A stretch of DNA of 64,000 bases, from NCBI GenBank assembly GCA_036501535.1, contig DASYAE010000048.1, positions 30,713-94,712 on the forward strand, written 5' to 3'. Position numbers and translations under genes: made by a program. How positions within the stretch are numbered: the stretch's first letter is position 1; every line of letters starts with the position of its first letter. This stretch comes from DASYAE01 sp036501535 (GTDB lineage: Bacteria; Actinomycetota; Actinomycetes; Streptomycetales; Catenulisporaceae). The notes under the pieces were generated by a model. It searched no databases and was not told where the DNA came from. It worked only from the letters and a program-made list of their open reading frames with translations. Below are positions 50,566 through 58,590 of this stretch, piece after piece.

Positions 50566-52158
50566 ATGCTCGTCACCCTGACCGCGACCCGGCCGGACGG
50601 GGCCGCCTGGCCCGCGTCCGACCTCGGCTTCCTGCTGGCGAAGAACCCCGCGCGGGTGCAGACCTTCCAGCACGCCTTCGGGCGCTCGCGGGTCTTCTAC
50701 CCTGTCGCGCGGGACGAGGTCTGCACTGCGGCGCTGATGCTGGAGATAGATCCGGTCTCCCTTGTGCGCAGCCGGAATCTGGACAGCGCGGACTTCTCGC
50801 TCTCGCAGTACGTCAACGACCGGCCTTATGCGGCCGGCTCGCTGCTGGCGGCCGCGCTGGGCCAGGTCTTCCGCACGGCGATCCGCGGGGTCTCGAAGGA
50901 TCGGCCGGAGCTGGCCGCGACGCCGCTGCCGCTGGAGGTGCGGCTGCCCGCGGCCCCGGCCGGAGCGGACCTCGTCGAGCGGATGTTCGCGCCGCTCGGC
51001 TGGGCGGTCGACGCCCGGCCGATTCCGCTGGACCCGGCGTTCCCGGACTGGGGCGAGTCGCGGTACTGCGATGTGACGCTGGTCGGCGCGAAGACCGTGT
51101 CGGAGACGCTGAGCCAGCTCTACGTCCTGCTGCCGGTGCTGGACGGCTCGAAGCACTACTGGGTCGCGCCGGACGAGGTGGACAAGCTGCTGCGGGCCGG
51201 CCAGGACTGGCTGCGCGGGCATCCGGACCGGAACCTGATCGCCCGGCGCTACCTCGCCCGCCGGTCCGGGCTCGTGCGCTCGGCGCTGGCTCGCCTGGCA
51301 GAGGTCGACGACGCGGCGGAGACGGAGCTGGACAACGCGATCGACCCGGAGCGGCTCGAAGAGGCCGAACTGCTCGAAGCCGAGACCGAGACCGAGAGTG
51401 CGGTTTCAGCACCGGCACCGGCGGCCGCGGCCACAGACACCGTGGACTCCGTGGACGCCGGTAACACAGCAGACGCTGCAGACACAGCAGGCACGGTGAC
51501 GACCGACGTCGAAACCGACGATCCCGGCCCGCACAAGAACCTTGCGACACTGCGCCGCGAGGCCGTGCACGCCGCGCTCAAGGATGTCGGCGGTGCCCGC
51601 GTGCTCGACCTCGGCTGTGGCGGCGGAGCGCTGCTCGGCGTGCTGCTGCGGGACGGGTACTTCACCGAGATCGTCGGCGTCGACGTGTCCGTCAGTGCCC
51701 TGAAGTACGCGGCGCGGAAGCTGCGGCTGGACCGGCAGCCCGAGCGGGTGGCCCGGCGGCTGACGCTGAAGCAGGGCGCGCTGACCTACACCGACGCCTC
51801 GCTGAAGGGCTACGACGCGGCCGCGCTGATGGAGGTCGTCGAGCACGTCGACCCGCCGCGGCTGGGCGCGCTGGAGCACGCGGTGTTCGGGGCGGCGCGG
51901 CCCGGCGCCGTGGTCGTCACCACGCCGAACGCCGAGTACAACGTGCGCTACGAGAATCTGGAGGCAGGCCGGATGAGGCACCGCGACCACCGCTTCGAGT
52001 GGACCCGCGAGGAGTTCTCCGCCTGGGCCGGGCGGGTCGGCGCAGAGCACGGATACTCGGTCGAGTACCGCCCGGTCGGCGAGGCCGACCCGGAACTCGG
52101 CCCGCCCACGCAGATGGCGGTCTTCCGGCTGGCCCCGGCGACTCGGGAGGCTGCGTGA
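50566..52158 (+). CDS. hen1: 3'-terminal RNA ribose 2'-O-methyltransferase Hen1
   Basis: 530 residues; ATG 50566 gives the canonical bacterial start MLVTLTATRP...DLGFLLAKNPARVQTF...FGRSRVFYP. The N-terminal domain (1-245) supports the ligase partner; after a Glu/Ala/Thr-rich linker (about 275-325) the methyltransferase has VLDLGCGGG (346-354), the metal-binding EVVEHVDPPRL and HRDHRFEWTREEF. Hen1 methylates the 2'-OH of a cleaved RNA 3' end before sealing, making the repaired RNA resistant to recleavage. It overlaps pnkp (TGATG), the partner it requires. The linker is longer and more repetitive than I would expect. Confidence 0.95.
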   Translation: MLVTLTATRPDGAAWPASDLGFLLAKNPARVQTFQHAFGRSRVFYPVARDEVCTAALMLEIDPVSLVRSRNLDSADFSLSQYVNDRPYAAGSLLAAALGQVFRTAIRGVSKDRPELAATPLPLEVRLPAAPAGADLVERMFAPLGWAVDARPIPLDPAFPDWGESRYCDVTLVGAKTVSETLSQLYVLLPVLDGSKHYWVAPDEVDKLLRAGQDWLRGHPDRNLIARRYLARRSGLVRSALARLAEVDDAAETELDNAIDPERLEEAELLEAETETESAVSAPAPAAAATDTVDSVDAGNTADAADTAGTVTTDVETDDPGPHKNLATLRREAVHAALKDVGGARVLDLGCGGGALLGVLLRDGYFTEIVGVDVSVSALKYAARKLRLDRQPERVARRLTLKQGALTYTDASLKGYDAAALMEVVEHVDPPRLGALEHAVFGAARPGAVVVTTPNAEYNVRYENLEAGRMRHRDHRFEWTREEFSAWAGRVGAEHGYSVEYRPVGEADPELGPPTQMAVFRLAPATREAA

Positions 52159-54833
52159 TGAGCAGGGTCCTGACCGTGCCGGAGCTGTCCCTGGTGGTCC
52201 TGGTCGGCACCACCGGCTCCGGGAAGTCCACGTTCGCGCACCGGCACTTCAAGCCGACCCAGATCGTCTCCTCGGACGCCTGCCGCGGCATCGTCTCGGA
52301 CGACGAGAACGACCAGGGTGCGACTGCGGACGCGTTCGCGCTCGTCCACCACATCGCGGGGGTGCGGCTGCGCCGCGGCCTGCTCACCGTGGTCGATGCG
52401 ACCAGCGTCCAGGCGAAGGCCAGGGCCGGCCTCGTCGACGTAGCCAGGGAGCACGACGTGCTGCCGGTCGCGATCGTGCTCGACCTGCCCGAGGCCGTGT
52501 GCCGCGAGCGGAACGCGCACCGGCCCGAGCGGGCGCAGCTCTCGCCGTACGTGATCAGCAGGCAGCGCAAGGACCTCAAGGCCTCGCTGCGCGGTCTGGA
52601 GCGGGAGGGCTTCCGCAAGGTCCACGTCCTGCGCAGCGTCGAAGAGGTCGCCGACGCGGTGATCGAGTATGAGAAGGCGTACAACGACAAGCGCGAGCTG
52701 ACCGGGCCGTTCGACGTGATCGGCGACGTGCACGGCTGCCGCTCCGAACTGGAGAGCCTGCTGGTCGAGCTCGGATACACGCTCGTGCGCGACGCCGAGG
52801 GCCGCCCGGTCGATGCGCTGCCGCCGCTCGCTACAGCGGAGACCACAGCGGAGACCCCCGCGGCGAACACCGCAGCAACCCGCATGGCTGTCTTCGTCGG
52901 CGACCTGGTCGACCGCGGACCCGACACGCCGGGTGTGCTGCGGCTCGTCATGGGCATGGTCGAGGCCGGACACGCTCTGTGCGTGCCGGGCAACCACGAG
53001 AACAAGCTGGTGCGCGCGCTGGAGGGGCGCAAGGTCCAGATGAAGCACGGCATCGCCGAGTCGCTGGAGCAGCTGGACGCGCAGCCGGAGCAGTTCCGCA
53101 AGCAGGTCCACGACTTCTGCCGCGGCCTGATCAGCCACTACGTGCTCGACGGCGGGCGGCTCGTGGTCGCGCACGCAGGACTGAAAGAGGCCTACCACGG
53201 CCGCGCCTCCGGCCGGGTGCGCTCCTTCGCCCTCTACGGCGACACGACCGGCGAGACCGACGAATACGGCCTGCCGGTGCGCTATCCCTGGGCCTCGGAC
53301 TACCGCGGCAAGGCCGTGGTGCTCTACGGGCACACGCCTGTCGTCGAACCTGCATGGGTCAACAACACCCTGTGTCTGGACACCGGGTGCGTGTTCGGCG
53401 GAAGTCTCACGGCGCTGCGTTACCCGGAGCGGCAGATCGTCGCGGTTCCGGCCGAGCGGGTCTGGTACGAGCCGGCCCGGCCGCTCGCCCCGACCGGTCC
53501 CGGCCGGGACCCCGGCGTGCTCGACCTCGGCGACGTGACCGGCCGGCGCGCCGTCGAGACCCGGCTGATGGGCAGCCTGGTGGTCGGCGAGGACAACGCC
53601 GCGGCGGCGCTGGAGGTGATGAGCCGGTTCGCGGTCGACCCGCGCTGGCTGATCCACCTGCCGCCGACCATGGCCCCGGTCCCGGTCTCGAGCCGGGACG
53701 ACCTGCTGGAGCACCCGGACGAGGCGTTCGGGTACTTCCGCGGCGCCGGCGTGCCGAAGGTCGTGTGCGAGGAGAAGCACATGGGCTCGCGGGCCGTCGT
53801 GGTCCTGGCCCGCGACGCGGACGCGGCCCGGGAGCGCTTCGGGGTGCCCGACGGCTCCACCGGCGTCGTGATCACCCGCACCGGCCGGCCCTTCTTTGCA
53901 GATCCCGAAGTCACCGGGCGACTGCTGGACCGGATCCGGGCGGCGGCGACCGGGCTGAAGCTGTGGGACGAGCTGGCGAGCCCGTGGCTGGCGCTGGACT
54001 GCGAGCTGCTGCCCTGGTCGGCCAAGGCGATGGGGCTGCTGCGCGATCAGTACGCTGCGGTAGGCGCCTCGGCCCGGTCCGCCCTGGCCGCCGCGCTCGG
54101 CGTGCTCGACCAAGCGCTCCGACGCCCCGACGCTGGAGACGGAGTTAGCGACGGAGACGGAGCCGAAACTGGAGCCGACGTGCTCGAACTCGGCCCCGGC
54201 GAGCGCGACGTGCTGCGCGAACTGCGCGACAGCCAGGCGGGGCGGCTGCGGGACGCCGAGGCGTTCACCGCCGCGTACGGCCGCTACTGCTGGCCGACAT
54301 CAGACCTCGACGGTGTGCGGCTCGCGCCGTTCCAGCTGCTGGCCGCCGAGGGGAAGGTGTACGCGACCGAGAACCACGGCTGGCATCTGGACCTGGCCGA
54401 CCGGCTGTGCGCCGCCGACCCGGGCCTCTTCCAGCCGACCCGGCGCCGTGTCGTCGAGCCCGCCGATCCGGGCCAGGTCGCCGAGGCGGCGGACTGGTGG
54501 TCGCAGCTGACCGCGGGCGGCGGCGAGGGCATGGTGGTCAAGCCGTTCGACGCGCTGGTCCGGGACGGGCGGCGGATCGTCCAGCCGGGGGTGAAGTGCC
54601 GCGGCACCGAGTACCTCCGGATCATCTACGGACCCGAATACCTCGAGCCGCGCAACCTGGTCCAGCTGCGCAGGCGGTCCCTCGGCCGAAAGCAGTCGCT
54701 GGCGCTGCGCGAGTACGCGCTCGGCCTGGAGTCGCTGGAGCGCTTCGTGGCCGGCGAGCCGCTGCACCGGGTGCACGAGGCCGTGTTCGCGGTGCTGGCG
54801 CTGGAGTCAGAGCCAGTCGACCCCCGGCTCTGA
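52158..54833 (+). CDS. pnkp: Polynucleotide kinase-phosphatase-ligase (bacterial Pnkp)
   Basis: 891 residues from ATG 52158 (GGAGG seven bases upstream). Three domains: 5' kinase with Walker A GTTGSGKST (17-25); calcineurin-like 2',3' phosphatase with GDVHGC near 190, FVGDLVDRGPDTPG and PGNHENK; and an adenylyltransferase/ligase with nucleophile Lys540 in EKHMGSRAVV, GMVVKPFD and GVKCRGTEYLRIIYGPEY. With Hen1 it heals and seals RNA cut by ribotoxins. Two low-complexity insertions (Ala/Thr near 225, Asp/Gly near 655) look like local repeat expansions. All catalytic motifs appear intact. Confidence 0.96.
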   Translation: MSRVLTVPELSLVVLVGTTGSGKSTFAHRHFKPTQIVSSDACRGIVSDDENDQGATADAFALVHHIAGVRLRRGLLTVVDATSVQAKARAGLVDVAREHDVLPVAIVLDLPEAVCRERNAHRPERAQLSPYVISRQRKDLKASLRGLEREGFRKVHVLRSVEEVADAVIEYEKAYNDKRELTGPFDVIGDVHGCRSELESLLVELGYTLVRDAEGRPVDALPPLATAETTAETPAANTAATRMAVFVGDLVDRGPDTPGVLRLVMGMVEAGHALCVPGNHENKLVRALEGRKVQMKHGIAESLEQLDAQPEQFRKQVHDFCRGLISHYVLDGGRLVVAHAGLKEAYHGRASGRVRSFALYGDTTGETDEYGLPVRYPWASDYRGKAVVLYGHTPVVEPAWVNNTLCLDTGCVFGGSLTALRYPERQIVAVPAERVWYEPARPLAPTGPGRDPGVLDLGDVTGRRAVETRLMGSLVVGEDNAAAALEVMSRFAVDPRWLIHLPPTMAPVPVSSRDDLLEHPDEAFGYFRGAGVPKVVCEEKHMGSRAVVVLARDADAARERFGVPDGSTGVVITRTGRPFFADPEVTGRLLDRIRAAATGLKLWDELASPWLALDCELLPWSAKAMGLLRDQYAAVGASARSALAAALGVLDQALRRPDAGDGVSDGDGAETGADVLELGPGERDVLRELRDSQAGRLRDAEAFTAAYGRYCWPTSDLDGVRLAPFQLLAAEGKVYATENHGWHLDLADRLCAADPGLFQPTRRRVVEPADPGQVAEAADWWSQLTAGGGEGMVVKPFDALVRDGRRIVQPGVKCRGTEYLRIIYGPEYLEPRNLVQLRRRSLGRKQSLALREYALGLESLERFVAGEPLHRVHEAVFAVLALESEPVDPRL

Positions 54834-54861
54834 GCGGCGAGCGCTGAGCGCTGAGCGCCGC
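54834..54861. terminator. Stem after pnkp
   Basis: GCGGCG and CGCCGC ends with AGCGCT repeats in between form a stem directly after the pnkp stop; it also faces the convergent PTS gene. Confidence 0.5.
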
Positions 54862-54948
54862 CGCACGCACAGTGCCGGACGGCGCAGCATCGCAGCCCAC
54901 GATGCCACGCCGCCCGGTCACGAGCTCAGAGGGCGATCAGCAGGACGG

Positions 54949-56328
54949 TCAGGTCGCCGCCAGCGGTTGTGCCGACGTGGTGGTGGTCCCCCCGCCGGCC
55001 CCGCTGCTCGCATCGGCGTCGGCATCGGGTTCTCGGCCCGGCGTCATGATGTTGAACCGTTTGATCGCGAAGGTGAACAGGAAGTAGTAGATGATCGCGA
55101 AGCCCACGCCGATCGGCAGGAGCAGCAGCGGCTTGGTCGCGATGTCGAAGTTGAACACGTAGTCGAACAAGCCGGCCGAGAAGGCGAAACCGTCGTGGAT
55201 GCCCAACGCGTTGCACAGGGCCAGGCTGGCGCCGGTCAGCAGGGCGTGGATGCCGAACAGCATCGGCGCGGCGAACAGGAAGCTGAACTCGATCGGCTCG
55301 GTCACCCCGGTCAGGAACGAGCACAGCGCGCCGGACAGCAGGATGCCGCCGACCAGCTTGCGCTTCTCCGGCTGGGCCGCGCGGATCATGGCGTAGGCCG
55401 CGGCCGGCAGGGCGAACATCATGATCGGGAAGAACCCGGTCATGTACGCGCCGGCCGCCTTGTCTCCGTGGAAGAAGCACGTCAGGTCGCCCTCGTAGGG
55501 CGTGCCGTTCTGGCTGCAGCTCGCGCCGACCGGGGAGAACCACATGATGTTGTTCACCACGTGGTGCAGGCCGAAGGGCAGCAGGGCCCGGTTGATCACG
55601 CCGTAGAGCCCGGCGCCGAGGGTGCCGTTGTGCGCCAGCCAGGTGCCGGCGCTGTGGATCCACGAGGCCGGGTACTGCCACAGCAGGCCGAAGACCACGC
55701 CGACCAGCACGCTGACGAACGCGGTGATGATCGGCACGAACCGGCGGCCGCCGAAGAACGCGAGGTACGGAGGCAGCTTGATGCGGTAGTAGCGCTGGTA
55801 CAGGATCGCGCTGACGATGCCGATCGTGATGCCGCCGAGCGCGTACGTCGGGTTCTTCGAGATCGTGTCGGTCACGTCCGCCGAGCTGCCGTACCACGTG
55901 GTGGCCAGGCCCTTGTTGATCGGCATCGCGAATATCGTGGTGGTGACCTCGTTGAACACCAGGTAGCCGACCGCCGCGGCCAGCGCCGTGGAGCCGTCGG
56001 CCCGGCGGGCGAAGCCGACCGCGACGCCGATCGCGAACAGCAGCGGGATGAAGTTGAAGATGCCGTTGCCGGCCGCGCCGAGCACGGCCTCCACGTAGAT
56101 CAGCGCGTGCCAGTGGTCGGCGAGGAATATGCCGTGCGTGTACCCCTCCGGGCCGCCCTGCGCGCGGGTGCCGGTGATGTCGGGCTGGCCGAGCCGGAGC
56201 AGGACTCCGGCGGCGGGCATGGTCGCGATCGGCAGCATGAGCGAGCGGCCGATGCGCTGCATGACAGCGAGGACGGGGTTGCTGGTGGGTGTGGCGGGTG
56301 GCAGGCCGTCAGACGCGACCGCGGTCAT
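54949..56328 (-). CDS. PTS EIIC permease, glucose/GlcNAc family (NagE2-like)
   Basis: 459 residues with about ten membrane helices. Family signatures: RSLMLPIATMPAAGVLLRLGQPD at the N-terminus, GITIGIVSAILYQRYY, LPFGLHHVVNN, and the active-loop GVTEPIEFSFLFAAPMLFGIHALLTG. It carries no EIIB or EIIA domain, which are separate genes at 57383 and 57657. Streptomyces uses this split layout for N-acetylglucosamine uptake. Start ATG 56328 overlaps the gntR stop (ATGA) and has GGAGG upstream, so regulator and permease are translationally coupled. GlcNAc versus glucose as substrate is not decided by sequence alone. Confidence 0.9.
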   Translation of the reverse strand: MTAVASDGLPPATPTSNPVLAVMQRIGRSLMLPIATMPAAGVLLRLGQPDITGTRAQGGPEGYTHGIFLADHWHALIYVEAVLGAAGNGIFNFIPLLFAIGVAVGFARRADGSTALAAAVGYLVFNEVTTTIFAMPINKGLATTWYGSSADVTDTISKNPTYALGGITIGIVSAILYQRYYRIKLPPYLAFFGGRRFVPIITAFVSVLVGVVFGLLWQYPASWIHSAGTWLAHNGTLGAGLYGVINRALLPFGLHHVVNNIMWFSPVGASCSQNGTPYEGDLTCFFHGDKAAGAYMTGFFPIMMFALPAAAYAMIRAAQPEKRKLVGGILLSGALCSFLTGVTEPIEFSFLFAAPMLFGIHALLTGASLALCNALGIHDGFAFSAGLFDYVFNFDIATKPLLLLPIGVGFAIIYYFLFTFAIKRFNIMTPGREPDADADASSGAGGGTTTTSAQPLAAT

Positions 56329-57131
56329 TGATGGTCCTCCATGAGGGAAGAAGCGTGTCGCGGCGGTGTCGCGGTCGACGGCCGCTGTACGCGCGGATTG
56401 GTGATCGGCTGTGCGGGCCGTTCCAGCGGTACCCAGAGCTGGTACCGGTCGGCGCGGTACGACGAGGTGGCGTACTCCACGAGCACGTCGTCGGCGTAGC
56501 TGCGCCTCGACATGAGCAGCGCCACGCCGCTGATGGGGATCTCCAGCAGCGCCGCGTCCTCCGGGTCGGGATGGCTGGCCTCGATGACCTGCTCGCCCCA
56601 GGTGAGCTTGAGGCCGTACTCGTCGGCGAGCAGCCGGTAGAGGGACTGCGGAGTGCCCTGGCTGAGCAGGCCGGGCACCCGCTTCTCCGGCAGGTGTGTG
56701 CGCTCCACCGCCATCGGGATGGAGTCGGCGTAGCGCAGGCGGACCAGCCGGACGACCGGTTCGCCGGGGTTGATCTCGAGCTGCCGCGCGAGCACCGGGG
56801 TGGCCTCGGTCCGCTCGAAGCTGAGCGTGCGCGAGGCCGGGACCATGCCCCGGCGGGTCATGTCCTCGGTGAAGGAGGCCAGCCGGATCTGCAGGTCCAT
56901 CTTGGGCTGCGACACGAAGGTGCCGCGGCCCCGGACCCGGTAGAGCCGGCCCTCGGCGACGAGCTGGTTGATGGCCTGGCGCACGGTCATCCGGGACAGG
57001 CCGAACCGCTCGCCGAGCTCGCGCTCGGAGGGGATCGGCGCGTCCGGCTCCAGATCGGTGTCGATCAGGTTCAGGAGGATCTCGCGCAGCTGGCGGTGCT
57101 TCGGCACCGGGCTGCGGGGGCTGATCTCCAT
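56325..57131 (-). CDS. GntR/HutC-family regulator (NagR/DasR-like)
   Basis: 268 residues. N-terminal winged helix with SERELGERFGLSRMTVRQAINQLVAEGRL and RGRGTFVSQPK, then a UTRA effector domain (about 85-235; LASFTEDMTRRGMVPAS, VVRLVRLRYADSIPMAVERTHLP) that in this family binds amino-sugar phosphates. I chose ATG 57131; the frame extends to a GTG at 57284 but that extension is Arg/Thr-rich and unlike a GntR start. It precedes and overlaps the EIIC gene and is divergent from EIIB, with a dre-like site between them, so it probably controls this PTS and perhaps itself. Confidence 0.88.
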   Translation of the reverse strand: MEISPRSPVPKHRQLREILLNLIDTDLEPDAPIPSERELGERFGLSRMTVRQAINQLVAEGRLYRVRGRGTFVSQPKMDLQIRLASFTEDMTRRGMVPASRTLSFERTEATPVLARQLEINPGEPVVRLVRLRYADSIPMAVERTHLPEKRVPGLLSQGTPQSLYRLLADEYGLKLTWGEQVIEASHPDPEDAALLEIPISGVALLMSRRSYADDVLVEYATSSYRADRYQLWVPLERPAQPITNPRVQRPSTATPPRHASSLMEDHQ

Positions 57132-57296
57132 CTGAGTGCCTGTTCCTTCGGGTCGCCGCGGTCCGCCGGCCCGGGTGCGGGCCGGCCGCCTGGTTCTCGT
57201 TGCCTTGTCGGTCGTCGGTGCTGGGATGGTTGTCGTCCGGTGCGATTCGCGACCGGTTCCCGCTTTTACTGTGAACCCGGTCACGCTAGTGTCTGG

Positions 57297-57312
57297 ACCG
57301 GACTAGACCACC
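57297..57312. promoter_or_regulatory. dre-like DasR/NagR operator
   Basis: ACCGGACTAGACCACC matches the dre consensus ACTGGTCTAGACCA(G/C)T at 13 of 16 positions. It lies 70 bp before EIIB and 165 bp before the divergent gntR start. A weaker overlapping half (GTCTGGACC) precedes it. Confidence 0.65.
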
Positions 57313-57382
57313 GACGGTCGACCGCTGTCAAGAACCTTGAGCGGGTCGAAGTCGAAACGAAATCGGCTGCGGGAGCGGACAA

Positions 57383-57613
57383 ATGGACAAGGCAGAGGCG
57401 ATCATCGCCGGATTGGGCGGCGCGGACAACATCGTGGAGATCGAGCCGTGCATCACCCGGCTGCGCACCGTCGTACGGGACGGCTCGAAGGTGGACGACG
57501 CCGCGCTGAAGGCGGCCGGCGCGCACGGCGTGATGAAGGCCGGGACGGTGGTCCAGGTCGTGGTCGGTCCGGAAGCCGACAACATCTGCATGGACATCGA
57601 AGACCTGCTTTGA
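57383..57613 (+). CDS. PTS EIIB protein, glucose/GlcNAc family
   Basis: 76 residues, a single EIIB domain. Phospho-acceptor Cys23 in IEPCITRLRTVV, then GAHGVMKAGTVVQVVVGPEADNI. It takes phosphate from EIIA and passes it to the sugar during transport by EIIC. ATG follows GGGAG. Located just downstream of the dre-like operator and 43 bp before EIIA. Confidence 0.93.
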   Translation: MDKAEAIIAGLGGADNIVEIEPCITRLRTVVRDGSKVDDAALKAAGAHGVMKAGTVVQVVVGPEADNICMDIEDLL

Positions 57614-57656
57614 TCCGGTGCCGGAAGAGGAGCGCCGGGCGCGGGACGACCCACGC

Positions 57657-58157
57657 ATGAACGCCAAGAATCTGATCGTGTACTCGCCGATGGCGGGCAC
57701 CGCGATCGCGTTGCGCACCGTCCCCGACCCGGTGTTCGCGGACGCCATGGTCGGTCCGGGCGCCGCGGTCGACCCGCGCCGCGGCGCCGGGGACGGGCTG
57801 GTCACCGTCTCGCCGATAGCCGGGACGCTGGTCAAGCTCAAACCGCACGCCTTCGTGGTGGTGGACGAGGGCGGCCGCGGCGTGCTGGTGCACCTCGGCA
57901 TCGACACGGTGAACCTGGACGGCACCGGATTCGACCTGCTGACCGCCGAGGGCGCGGAGCTGAAGGCGGGCGAGCCGGTGGTGCGCTGGAGCCCGGACGA
58001 CGTGGCGCGGCAGGGCATGTCCCCGATATGCCCGGTGATCGCGCTGGACGCGGCGCCGGCCGCGGTGGGCCGGTGCGCGACCGGCCCGGTGCAGGCCGGC
58101 GGCGAGCTGTTCCACTGGTTCGCCCCGACGGCGCGGTCACGCGGTGCGGCAGACTAG
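57657..58157 (+). CDS. crr: PTS EIIA protein, glucose family (Crr-like)
   Basis: 166 residues from ATG 57657 (a GTG at 57618 is possible). IVYSPMAGTAIALRTVPDPVFADAMVGPGAAVDP is the EIIA start; His64 in LKPHAFVV and the phosphorylated His79 in VLVHLGIDTVNLDG form the active pair. It accepts phosphate from HPr and donates it to EIIB. Same strand and operon as EIIB; ptsH follows after 164 bp. Confidence 0.93.
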   Translation: MNAKNLIVYSPMAGTAIALRTVPDPVFADAMVGPGAAVDPRRGAGDGLVTVSPIAGTLVKLKPHAFVVVDEGGRGVLVHLGIDTVNLDGTGFDLLTAEGAELKAGEPVVRWSPDDVARQGMSPICPVIALDAAPAAVGRCATGPVQAGGELFHWFAPTARSRGAAD

Positions 58158-58321
58158 GCCGGCCTCGGCCGCACCGGCGTCGAGTCGAATGGTGCAGCAC
58201 CGGTTGTCGCGGCACCGATTGTTCAATGGACACCGATAGCGTCGGGCAGGAAGTTCCGGGCGCCACGGGAGCGGCACCAGCCGGGCGGCCGGAGACCAGT
58301 CGTCGGATAAGGAGTCACCAC

Positions 58322-58588
58322 ATGCCAGAGCGGACCGTCACCGTGGCGTCGAGGGTGGGCCTGCACGCCCGGCCCGCCGCGGTGTTCGTCAAGGCCGCCA
58401 GCGCCGCGACCGTACCGGTCACCATCGCGAAGCAGGGCAAGGACCCGGTCAGCGCACGGTCGATCCTGGCCGTGCTCGGCCTGGACGTGCGCCAAGGCGA
58501 CACGGTCACCATCGCGGCGGACGGGGCGCAGGCCGAGACGGTGCTCGACGAGCTCGCCGACCTGCTCGGCACGGATTACGAGGGCTGA
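58322..58588 (+). CDS. ptsH: Phosphocarrier protein HPr
   Basis: 88 residues. Phospho-His15 in GLHARPAAVFVKAA; a regulatory-type serine at 47 in PVSARSIL, though HPr kinase is usually absent in actinobacteria. ATG 58322 follows AAGGAG at eight bases; upstream frame reading is spurious. It transfers phosphate from EI to EIIA. EI follows two bases after its stop. Confidence 0.96.
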   Translation: MPERTVTVASRVGLHARPAAVFVKAASAATVPVTIAKQGKDPVSARSILAVLGLDVRQGDTVTIAADGAQAETVLDELADLLGTDYEG

Positions 58589-58590
58589 TC

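Noticed and set aside
58285..58300. Second dre site before ptsH (ends AGACCAGT)
   Set aside because: Only the right half matches; 10 of 16 positions is within chance for this composition.
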